Positions 1 to 5,744 are shown, numbered from the stretch's first letter. The stretch is DNA of 7,442 nucleotides from Actinomycetes bacterium (GCA_021821585.1 JAKACF010000149.1:1-7442); one strand, 5' to 3'. The notes: generated by a model not told the origin, from the letters alone. Translations and numbers: made by a program.

Positions 1-126
1 GGCGGTGGGCCGGCTGCCTCCGACATCCGCGCCTGGGCGCGGGCCGAGGGCCTCGAGGTCCCGGCCCGCGGGCGAATCCCCGCCTCCGTCCGCGCCGCTT
101 TCGAGAGGGCGACCGCCACGCCCTAG
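1..126 (+). CDS. Lsr2-like nucleoid-associated protein, C-terminal end (5' truncated)
   Basis: The frame is open from the first base and ends at TAG 124-126, giving the last 41 residues of a protein that starts outside the window. The segment IRAWARAEGL (residues 9-18 here) followed by an RGR triplet (residues 23-25) in PARGRIPASV matches the C-terminal DNA-binding domain of Lsr2, the actinobacterial H-NS-like protein. In that family the RGR triplet inserts into the minor groove of AT-rich DNA, helping silence foreign genes. The Lsr2 N-terminal dimerisation domain would lie upstream and cannot be checked. The pattern loosely resembles an E3-binding (peripheral subunit) domain, but the RGRIP order and the position at the very C terminus favour Lsr2. 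It is followed by a GC-rich inverted repeat and the groEL control region, so it is probably a separate transcription unit. Confidence 0.8.
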   Translation, partial: GGGPAASDIRAWARAEGLEVPARGRIPASVRAAFERATATP

Positions 127-145
127 CCCGCCCGTCCCGGGCCGG

Positions 146-178
146 AGGCCCCGGCACGACGCTTCCGGGCCGGGGCCT
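146..178 (+). terminator. GC-rich inverted repeat after the Lsr2-like gene, possible terminator
   Basis: A perfect 9-bp inverted repeat, AGGCCCCGG at 146-154 and CCGGGGCCT at 170-178, encloses a 15-nt loop. A competing shorter hairpin pairs 139-143 with 147-151. There is no T-tract, so it is only a possible factor-assisted terminator for the upstream gene. It directly abuts the first CIRCE at 179. Confidence 0.35.
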
Positions 179-205
179 GTAGCACTCTCGGTGGGAGAGT
201 GCTAA
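179..205 (+). promoter_or_regulatory. CIRCE operator 1 (HrcA binding site) for groEL
   Basis: The left arm GTAGCACTC (179-187), a 9-nt spacer and the right arm GAGTGCTAA (197-205) match the CIRCE consensus TTAGCACTC-N9-GAGTGCTAA at all arm positions except the first (G for T). CIRCE is the operator of the heat-shock repressor HrcA and typically sits before groESL and dnaK operons, here 71 nt before the groEL start codon. The hrcA gene is not in the window. Confidence 0.94.
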
Positions 206-208
206 CCT
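200..208 (+). promoter_or_regulatory. Candidate extended -10 element for groEL
   Basis: TGC-TAACCT fits an extended -10 (TGN plus TANNNT) and would start transcription near 215, inside operator 2. It overlaps the right arm of operator 1, so HrcA bound at either site would block it. No convincing -35 lies 16-18 nt upstream, so this is a weak call. Confidence 0.27.
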
Positions 209-233
209 GGCACTCGATCGATGAGAGTGCCAG
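207..233 (+). promoter_or_regulatory. CIRCE-like operator 2, one base after the first
   Basis: CTGGCACTC (207-215), a 9-nt spacer and GAGTGCCAG (225-233) form a perfect 9-N9-9 dyad with the same geometry as CIRCE. It differs from the consensus at two outer positions in each arm, and the changes are symmetrical, so the dyad is kept. The core GCACTC-GAGTGC is intact. A single base (206) separates it from operator 1, giving a 28-bp centre-to-centre distance. Binding by HrcA is inferred from this match. Confidence 0.85.
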
Positions 234-257
234 ATGCCCGGTCCGAAAGCCGGGGCG

Positions 258-266
258 AAAGGGAGG
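258..266 (+). promoter_or_regulatory. Ribosome binding site of groEL
   Basis: AAAGGGAGG ends 10 nt before the ATG at 277. It fixes this ATG as the start, rather than the in-frame upstream ATG at 199, which lies inside the first CIRCE. Confidence 0.75.
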
Positions 267-276
267 ATCAACCGAG

Positions 277-1905
277 ATGGCAAAGCTGATCGCGTTCGAC
301 GAGACGGCCCGCCGGGCGCTCGAGAGCGGGATGAACCAGCTCGTGGACGCCGTGAAAGTCACGCTCGGGCCGAAGGGCCGCAACGTCGTCCTCGAGAAGA
401 AGTGGGGTGCGCCGACGATCACCAACGACGGCGTCTCCATCGCGAAGGAGATCGAGCTCGAGGACCCCTGGGAGAAGATCGGGGCCGAGCTCGTGAAGGA
501 GGTCGCGAAGAAGACCGACGACGTCGCCGGTGACGGGACGACGACCGCCACCGTGCTGGCGGGCGCCATGGTCCGCGAGGGGCTGCGCAACGTGGCCGCC
601 GGGGCCAACCCGATGTCGCTGAAGCGCGGCATCGAGGCCGCCGTCGAGGCCGCCGTCGAGCGCCTGAAGACGATCTCGAAGGAGGTCACCGACTCGAAGG
701 ACCAGATCGCCCAGGTGGCGGCCATCTCGGCGGCCGACCAGGAGATCGGCAGCATGATCGCCGAGGCGATCGACAAGGTCGGCAAGGACGGCGTCATCAC
801 CGTCGAGGAGAGCCAGACCTTCGGCATGGAGATGGAGCTCGTCGAGGGCATGCGCTTCGACAAGGGCTACATCTCCCCCTACTTCGTGACCGACCCCGAG
901 CGGATGGAGGCGTCCCTCGACGACCCCTACATCCTGCTCGTCGGCTCGAAGATCTCGGCCGTACGTGACCTGCTCCCGGTCCTCGAGAAGGTCATGCAGT
1001 CGTCCAAGCCGCTCGTCATCGTCGCCGAGGACGTCGAGGGCGAGGCGCTCGCCACCCTCGTGGTCAACAAGATCCGCGGCACCTTCAAGAGCGTGGCCGT
1101 GAAGGCCCCCGGCTTCGGCGAGCGCCGCAAGGCCATGCTCCAGGACCTCGCCATCCTGACCGGTGGCCAGGTCGTCACCGAGGAGGTCGGCCTGAAGCTC
1201 GAGAACGTCACGCTCGACCTGCTGGGGCGTGCCCGCAAGATCGTCGTCACCAAGGACGAGACGACCGTGGTGGAGGGCGCGGGCGACGACGCCGACATCA
1301 AGGGCCGGATCAACCAGATCAAGACCGAGATCGAGAACACCGACTCCGACTACGACCGTGAGAAGCTCCAGGAGCGCCTCGCCAAGCTGTCGGGCGGCGT
1401 GGCGGTCATCAAGGTCGGCGCGGCCACCGAGGTCGAGCTGAAGGAGAAGAAGCACCGCATCGAGGACGCCGTCTCGACGACGAAGGCGGCCATCGAGGAG
1501 GGCGTCGTGCCCGGTGGCGGTGTGGCCCTGCTCCGCAGCCAGCAGAGCATCCTCGACCGGGCCGAGAAGCTCGAGGGCGACGAGGCGACCGGTGCCCGCA
1601 TCGTGGCACGGGCCGTCGAGGAGCCGATCAAGCAGATCGCCGTCAACGCCGGCCTCGAGGGCGGCGTCGTGGTCGAGAAGGTGAAGAACCTGAAGAGCGC
1701 CTCGGAGGGCCTGAACGCCGCCACCGAGGAGTACGAGGACCTCTTCGCCGCCGGCGTCATCGACGCCGCCAAGGTGACCCGCTCTGCGCTGCAGAACGCC
1801 GCCTCGATCGCGGCCCTGTTCCTCACGACCGAGGCGGTCGTCGTGGACAAGCCCGAGAAGGAGGCCGCTCCGGCCATGCCCGGTGGAGGCATGGAGGACT
1901 TCTGA
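277..1905 (+). CDS. groEL: 60-kDa chaperonin GroEL (GroEL2-like)
   Basis: A complete 542-residue chaperonin subunit of usual length. GroEL forms a cytoplasmic double ring of two heptamers that encloses unfolded proteins and refolds them with ATP, working with the GroES lid. Seen in the sequence: N terminus MAKLIAFDETARR, ATP-binding TLGPKGRNV, the GDGTTTAT loop with the nucleotide/magnesium aspartate at residue 86, the apical domain in the middle, D397 in RIEDAV (equivalent of the hydrolytic D398 of E. coli), and the Cpn60 signature at residues 404-415. The C terminus ends PGGGMEDF, like mycobacterial GroEL2 and unlike the His-rich tail of GroEL1. No groES precedes it, as is common for the second actinobacterial groEL. 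Two CIRCE operators upstream imply heat-shock control by HrcA, and a strong hairpin follows, so it is probably monocistronic. Confidence 0.98.
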   Translation: MAKLIAFDETARRALESGMNQLVDAVKVTLGPKGRNVVLEKKWGAPTITNDGVSIAKEIELEDPWEKIGAELVKEVAKKTDDVAGDGTTTATVLAGAMVREGLRNVAAGANPMSLKRGIEAAVEAAVERLKTISKEVTDSKDQIAQVAAISAADQEIGSMIAEAIDKVGKDGVITVEESQTFGMEMELVEGMRFDKGYISPYFVTDPERMEASLDDPYILLVGSKISAVRDLLPVLEKVMQSSKPLVIVAEDVEGEALATLVVNKIRGTFKSVAVKAPGFGERRKAMLQDLAILTGGQVVTEEVGLKLENVTLDLLGRARKIVVTKDETTVVEGAGDDADIKGRINQIKTEIENTDSDYDREKLQERLAKLSGGVAVIKVGAATEVELKEKKHRIEDAVSTTKAAIEEGVVPGGGVALLRSQQSILDRAEKLEGDEATGARIVARAVEEPIKQIAVNAGLEGGVVVEKVKNLKSASEGLNAATEEYEDLFAAGVIDAAKVTRSALQNAASIAALFLTTEAVVVDKPEKEAAPAMPGGGMEDF

Positions 1906-1920
1906 TCTCCGGATCGAACC

Positions 1921-1950
1921 GGACAAGGGGCGCCTCGGCGCCCCTTGTTC
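1921..1950 (+). terminator. Hairpin terminator after groEL
   Basis: ACAAGGGGCGC (1923-1933) pairs perfectly with GCGCCCCTTGT (1938-1948) around a CTCG tetraloop, an 11-bp stem that can extend by a G-T and a G-C pair to 1921-1950. It lies 15 nt after the groEL stop. Only a very short T run follows, as is usual in GC-rich actinobacteria. Confidence 0.85.
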
Positions 1951-1989
1951 CGCGTCCGGGGGGCTTCTCCGAGCGCGGCGGGCCGCCCC

Positions 1990-1995
1990 TACACT
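1990..1995 (+). promoter_or_regulatory. Putative -10 box giving a leaderless hemQ mRNA
   Basis: TACACT fits the actinobacterial TANNNT -10 pattern and ends 6 nt before the GTG at 2002, so transcription would begin at or next to the start codon. No Shine-Dalgarno sequence precedes that GTG, which agrees with leaderless translation. The -35 region is not recognisable. Confidence 0.5.
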
Positions 1996-2001
1996 TGACC
2001 C

Positions 2002-2715
2002 GTGACCACGACCGGTGAGCCCAACCCCCTCTCGCCGAGCGTCGGCTGGAACGTCGTCCACCTCTTCTGCAAGCTGGGCGGGCACCAGCGGGCGGACGCC
2101 GGGCGCCTCCTCGAGGCGATCTCGGCGGCGGAGAAGTCCGACCACCAGGTCGTCGCCGCCTCCATCCTCGGGCACAAGGCCGACTTCTGCCTGCTCGGCC
2201 TCGGGCCGGACCTGAGGGCGCTGCGGGAGCTGCAGACCGCCGTCCAGCTCTCCGGCTTCACCGTCGCCGACTCCTACGTCTCGCTGACGGAGGTCTCCGA
2301 GTACGCGGCAGGGGTGCCCGAGGAGATGAAGCGGGCCCGGCTCTACCCGGTGCTCCCCCCGGCCGGGTTGCCGGCCTTCTGCTTCTACCCGATGTCGAAG
2401 CGGCGGGCGCCCGGAGCCGAGAACTGGTACTCGCTCGACTACGACGACCGCCTGAAGCTCATGTACGGCCACGGCAAGGTGGGGCGCGAGTTCCGCGGCC
2501 GGGTGCTCCAGCTCGTGACCGGCTCGACCGGTGTCGACGACCACGAGTGGGGCGTCACCCTCTTCGGCGCCCGCCCCGACGACCTGAAGGACTGCGTCTA
2601 CACGATGCGCTTCGACGAGGCGTCGGCTCTCTACGGCGAGTTCGGCCGCTTCTACTCGGGCTTCGTCGCCCCGGCCGACGAGGTGCTCGCTCTGGCGGGG
2701 GCCGGCGGGGAGTGA
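2002..2715 (+). CDS. hemQ: Coproheme decarboxylase HemQ (chlorite dismutase family)
   Basis: A 237-residue protein of the usual family length. HemQ (ChdC) oxidatively decarboxylates iron-coproporphyrin III to haem b using hydrogen peroxide, the last step of the coproporphyrin-dependent haem pathway of Gram-positive bacteria, in the cytoplasm. Seen in the sequence: an N-terminal ferredoxin-like half (residues 14-120, with WNVVHLFCKL), then YPMSKRR (129-135), the catalytic tyrosine Y143 in NWYSL, the proximal haem histidine H157 in YGHGKVGR, a distal-side glutamine Q170 in RVLQLVTGS, DDHEWGVTLF (179-188), and R203 in MRFDEASALYGEFG. Residue roles are assigned by comparison with characterised Bacillota HemQ. 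The motif set resembles those enzymes more than the mycobacterial/corynebacterial type. The GTG start has no ribosome binding site but sits just after a -10-like box. The stop overlaps the next gene (larE) by 4 nt. No other haem genes are in the window. Confidence 0.93.
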   Translation: MTTTGEPNPLSPSVGWNVVHLFCKLGGHQRADAGRLLEAISAAEKSDHQVVAASILGHKADFCLLGLGPDLRALRELQTAVQLSGFTVADSYVSLTEVSEYAAGVPEEMKRARLYPVLPPAGLPAFCFYPMSKRRAPGAENWYSLDYDDRLKLMYGHGKVGREFRGRVLQLVTGSTGVDDHEWGVTLFGARPDDLKDCVYTMRFDEASALYGEFGRFYSGFVAPADEVLALAGAGGE

Positions 2716-3518
2716 GCCGCCCGCCCGAGGCGCTCGGACGGCTCCGCCGGACGCTCTCCGACATCGGCCGGCCGCTCGTCGTCGGCTTCTCGGGCGGGGC
2801 GGACTCGGCGCTGCTCGCCCAGCAGGCGACCACCGTCCTCGGTGCCGACCGGGTCACCTGCGTCACCGCCGTCTCCCCGTCGCTCGCCCCCGAGGAGCTG
2901 GCCGACTGCGAGGCCCTCGCCCGGGAGTGGTCGCTCTCCTGGCAGCCGGTCGAGACCGACGAGCTCGCCAACCCCGACTACGTGGCGAACGGCGGCGACC
3001 GCTGCTACCACTGCAAGGCCGAGCTCATGGACGCCCTGGCGCCGCTGGCGTCGGGCGGGGCCCGGGTCGTCCTCGGGGTCAACCTCGACGACCTCGGCGA
3101 CCACCGGCCCGGCCAGGAGGCGGCGGCCGAGCGGGGGGCCCTGTTCCCCTTCGTGGCGGCCGAGCTCACCAAGCACGACGTCCGGGAGGTCTCCCGGCAT
3201 CTCGGGCTGCGCACCGCCGACAAGCCGGCGGCCGCCTGCCTCGCCTCCCGCATCCCGTACGGCACGGCGGTCTCCCTCGGGGTGCTGTCCTCGGTGGGGC
3301 GGGCGGAGTCGGGGCTCCGCCGGCTCGGCTTCCGGGCCGTGCGCGTCCGCCACTACGGGGACCTCGCCCGCATCGAGGTGCCCCTCGGCGAGCTCGACGC
3401 CCTGCTGGCTGCCCGCAGCGAGGTCGTCGAGGCGGTGAGGTCCGCCGGCTACCGCTACGTCACGGTGGACTTCGAGGGGCTCCGCTCGGGCAACCTCAAC
3501 TCGGCCCTGCCCGGCTGA
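2712..3518 (+). CDS. larE: LarE-type ATP-dependent sulfur insertase
   Basis: A 268-residue protein of the PP-loop ATP pyrophosphatase family. LarE adenylates pyridinium biscarboxylic acid mononucleotide (made by LarB) and inserts sulfur to make the thiocarboxylates of the nickel-pincer nucleotide, completed by LarC and used by lactate racemase and related enzymes. Seen in the sequence: PP-loop SGGADS at 27-32, RPGQEA (132-137), the sulfur-donor cysteine C176 in AACLASRIPYG, RVRHYGDLARIE (211-222), and a C-terminal YRYVTVDFEGLRSG (248-260), all matching Lactiplantibacillus LarE in order. Unlike that enzyme it has a CxxC (C98, C101) in RCYHCK, which suggests an Fe-S version. The GTG start at 2712 is chosen because it overlaps the hemQ TGA as GTGA and places the PP-loop at the usual distance; this implies translational coupling. 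No larB, larC or larA is in the window. Confidence 0.92.
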   Translation: MSRPPEALGRLRRTLSDIGRPLVVGFSGGADSALLAQQATTVLGADRVTCVTAVSPSLAPEELADCEALAREWSLSWQPVETDELANPDYVANGGDRCYHCKAELMDALAPLASGGARVVLGVNLDDLGDHRPGQEAAAERGALFPFVAAELTKHDVREVSRHLGLRTADKPAAACLASRIPYGTAVSLGVLSSVGRAESGLRRLGFRAVRVRHYGDLARIEVPLGELDALLAARSEVVEAVRSAGYRYVTVDFEGLRSGNLNSALPG

Positions 3519-3559
3519 GGCGGCCGGCTCGACAGGAGGTATCGGGAGGGTCGCGACGG

Positions 3560-3585
3560 GGTACTGGCACCCCGGTGTCAGCACC
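3560..3585. repeat. Imperfect 26-bp palindrome over the methyltransferase start codon
   Basis: GGTACTGGCACC (3560-3571) and GGTGTCAGCACC (3574-3585) are inverted repeats around a CC centre, with 10 of 12 positions complementary and one of the two exceptions a G-T pair. The GTG start at 3575 lies within the right arm. It could be an operator or an RNA hairpin hiding the start codon; either role is inferred. Confidence 0.5.
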
Positions 3586-4354
3586 ACGCCGCGTGGCGGA
3601 TCCCTCGGGCGCTCCCCGCCTCGCCCACCCCGATGCCGGTGCCTGGGACGGCTTCTACGAGCGCCACGGCGACCTGGCGGCCGCCAGCCGGCGGCGAGGG
3701 CCTGCTCACGACGACGGCGACGCCACGGCGACCGAGGTGGTCGCCACCCTCGAGGCGGTCACCGGACGGTCCCTGTCGGGCAGGCTCGCCGTCGAGATCG
3801 GCTGCGGGTCGGGCCGCATGACCGCCCACCTCGCCAGGGCCTTCGGCCGGGTGGTCGCCCTCGACGTCTCCGAGGTGGCGCTCGGGCGCTGCCGGTCGCG
3901 GCTCGGGGACCGCCCGGCGGTCGCCCTCTGGCAGGGAGGGGCCGAGCTCCTCGCCGGGCTGCCCTCGGGAAGCGCCGATTGGGTGGTGGCCGTCGCCACC
4001 CTGCAGCACGTGAGCCGCAAGGAGGAGGCGCTCTCCTACGTCGCCGAGTCGGCCCGGCTGCTCGCTCGGGGCGGCGTGGCTGCGCTCGAGTTCGCCACCT
4101 CTTCCTGGAGGCGCCGGGGTCGCGACCGCCTCGTCGACCTGGCCCGCTTCCTCGCCCAGCGGGGCCGCCTCGGTGCGCTCCACCCCGAGCTCGGGCTGCC
4201 GGCCTTCGACCCGAACTGGCGTGGGGCCCGCCCGGGCGAGCGCGAGCTCCTCTCGGCGGCGGCCGGAGAAGGGCTCTCCGCCCGGGTCTCACGGGGCGGG
4301 CTGCAGTCGTGGCTCGTCCTCGAGCGGCTCCCGGCGGCCGGGCGTGCCTCCTGA
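3575..4354 (+). CDS. Class I SAM-dependent methyltransferase, substrate unknown
   Basis: A 259-residue protein with a Rossmann-type methyltransferase core. Seen in the sequence: motif I VEIGCGSGRM (residues 73-82), which binds S-adenosylmethionine; the acidic residue after the second strand in VALDVSE (D97), which usually binds the ribose; a post-core strand DWVVAVATLQHV (135-146); and RLLARGGVAALEF (161-173). Residues 1-50 are Arg/Ala/Asp-rich and probably partly disordered; 177-230 form a basic, variable segment that may set substrate choice. There is no signal peptide or membrane segment. The substrate (small molecule, lipid or protein) cannot be told. GTG 3575 is the first in-frame start after the larE stop; GTG 3593 is an alternative. 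No good ribosome binding site precedes either: a GGGAGGG at 3544-3550 is about 24 nt away. It lies 56 nt after larE and may share its transcript; its stop is 12 nt from that of the convergent oxidase gene. Confidence 0.88.
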   Translation: MSAPRRVADPSGAPRLAHPDAGAWDGFYERHGDLAAASRRRGPAHDDGDATATEVVATLEAVTGRSLSGRLAVEIGCGSGRMTAHLARAFGRVVALDVSEVALGRCRSRLGDRPAVALWQGGAELLAGLPSGSADWVVAVATLQHVSRKEEALSYVAESARLLARGGVAALEFATSSWRRRGRDRLVDLARFLAQRGRLGALHPELGLPAFDPNWRGARPGERELLSAAAGEGLSARVSRGGLQSWLVLERLPAAGRAS

Positions 4355-4366
4355 GCGCCGGGGCGA

Positions 4367-5728
4367 TCAGAACATGACGCCCGGGTTGAGGATCCCCTTC
4401 GGGTCGAGCGCTTCTTTGATCCTCCGGGAGAGGGCCATCGCCTCGGGGCCGAGATAGCCCTCGAGCCACGGCTGCTTGAACCGGCCGACCCCGTGCTCGC
4501 CGGTGATCGTGCCGCCGAGGGCGACCGCCTCCTCCATCACCGCCCCGAAGGCCGCCCGGGCCCGGGCGGCCGCGGCCGGGTCCGAGGCGTCGTAGACGAT
4601 CGTCGGGTGGGTGTTGCCGTCGCCGGCGTGGGCGATGAGCGAGATCGTCGTCTCGTGCTCGCTCGCCACCGCCTCGACGGCCTCGACGAGCTGGGAGAGC
4701 CGCGGGATCGGGACGCCGACGTCCTCGATGAGCAGCGCCCCCTTGCGCTCGAGGGCCACGAGGGCGAGCCGCCGGGCGGCGAGGAAGGCCTCGCCCTCGT
4801 CCTCGTCGTCGGTGGCGTAGCACTCGCTCACGCCTGCGGCCCGGCAGGCCGCCTCCATGGCGGCCACCTCGCCGCCGGCGTCGCAGCGGGCGATGAGCAG
4901 CGCGCCGGCGGACCGGTCGAGTCCCATGTTCGTCATGTCCTCGACGGCGTTGATCGACACGCGGTCCATGAGCTCGAGCGTGGAGGGGCGGAGCACCCTC
5001 AAGATGCCGAGGACGGCCCCGACGGCGGCCTCGACGGCGGGGAAGGCCGCCACGAGGGTGGAGGAGGGCGGGGGGGCGGGAAGCAGGCGGAGGGTCACCT
5101 CCGTGATCACGCCGAGGGTCCCCTCGCTCCCGACGAACAACTTGGTGAGCGAGAGGCCGGCGGTGTCCTTCAGCCGGGGCCCGCCGAGGCGCACGAGCGT
5201 CCCGTCCGCCAGCACCACCTCGAGGCCGAGGACGTAGTCGGAGGTCACGCCGTACTTCACACAGCACATCCCGCCGGCGTTCGTGGCGGCGTTGCCGCCG
5301 ATCGAGCACATCTCGAACGAGGACGGGTCGGGCGGGTACCACAGCCCCACGGCGGCGGCCGCCCGCTTCACCTCGACGTTGAGCGCGCCCGGGCCGGCGA
5401 CGGCCACGCGCATCTCGGTGGAGACGGCGATGTCCCGCATCGCCTCCAGGCTGAGGACGATCCCTCCCTCGACGGCGGTCGCCCCTCCGGAGAGCCCCGA
5501 GCCGGCGCCACGGGGGACGACGGCGACCCCCCGCTCGGCCGCCCACCTGACGGCCGCCTGGACGTCGCCCGACGAGGTGGCCCGCACCACCCCGAGCGGA
5601 CGGCCGACCCCGGGATAGCGGGCCCAGTCCTGCAGGTAGGGCCCGATCAGCTCCGGGTCGGCGAGGAGCGAGCCGGGCGAGAGGGCGTCGGCGAGGCCGG
5701 CGAGGGCGCCGGTCCGGAGCCCGGTCAC
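4367..5728 (-). CDS. FAD-linked 2-hydroxyacid oxidase/dehydrogenase (GlcD / D-lactate dehydrogenase type)
   Basis: A 453-residue flavoprotein of the VAO/PCMH superfamily. Family members oxidise 2-hydroxyacids such as glycolate, D-lactate or D-2-hydroxyglutarate to the 2-oxoacid and pass electrons to a quinone, cytochrome or Fe-S partner. Seen in the sequence: an N-terminal FAD-binding PCMH domain with PRGAGSGLSGG (72-82), PPDPSS (132-137), CSIGGNAATNAGG (141-153) and GSEGTLGVITE (200-210), then a C-terminal FAD-oxidase domain with HAGDGNTH (367-374) and GEHGVGRFK (410-418). H367, H374, E411 and H412 correspond to the metal and substrate residues of D-2-hydroxyglutarate dehydrogenase, but the substrate-binding asparagine two residues after H374 is a threonine here, which favours glycolate/D-lactate type. 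The GTG at 5728 is the only plausible start; an AGGAG lies a rather long 16 nt upstream. No GlcE or GlcF Fe-S partner is adjacent. The exact substrate is not determined. Confidence 0.92.
   Translation of the reverse strand: MTGLRTGALAGLADALSPGSLLADPELIGPYLQDWARYPGVGRPLGVVRATSSGDVQAAVRWAAERGVAVVPRGAGSGLSGGATAVEGGIVLSLEAMRDIAVSTEMRVAVAGPGALNVEVKRAAAAVGLWYPPDPSSFEMCSIGGNAATNAGGMCCVKYGVTSDYVLGLEVVLADGTLVRLGGPRLKDTAGLSLTKLFVGSEGTLGVITEVTLRLLPAPPPSSTLVAAFPAVEAAVGAVLGILRVLRPSTLELMDRVSINAVEDMTNMGLDRSAGALLIARCDAGGEVAAMEAACRAAGVSECYATDDEDEGEAFLAARRLALVALERKGALLIEDVGVPIPRLSQLVEAVEAVASEHETTISLIAHAGDGNTHPTIVYDASDPAAAARARAAFGAVMEEAVALGGTITGEHGVGRFKQPWLEGYLGPEAMALSRRIKEALDPKGILNPGVMF
4550..4571. repeat. Perfect 22-bp palindrome inside the oxidase gene
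   Basis: GGCCGCCCGGG (4550-4560) is followed directly by its exact reverse complement, CCCGGGCGGCC (4561-4571), with no spacer. It encodes the Ala/Arg-rich stretch at residues 386-393 of the oxidase. Alternating GCC and CGG-type codons make such a palindrome easy to obtain by chance, so no function is claimed. Confidence 0.3.
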
Positions 5729-5744
5729 TGCTGCCGGCTCGCTT

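Noticed and set aside
199..276. A 26-residue N-terminal extension of GroEL from the ATG at 199
   Set aside because: That ATG lies inside the first CIRCE, has no ribosome binding site, and the family starts at MAK, which has a good AAAGGGAGG site upstream.
1977..1987. Short dyad GGCGG-G-CCGCC just before the hemQ -10 box
   Set aside because: Five bases per arm made only of G and C are expected by chance here; not called as an operator.
268..2544. A 758-residue open frame antisense to groEL and hemQ
   Set aside because: It is the antisense shadow of two clearly real genes, its translation is low-complexity (Leu/Asp/Gly/Arg-rich), matches no family, and it crosses the groEL terminator and hemQ start.
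4330..4342. CCCGG-CGG-CCGGG as a shared terminator between the convergent methyltransferase and FAD oxidase genes
   Set aside because: It lies within the methyltransferase coding sequence, has only a 5-bp stem and no T-tract on either side.
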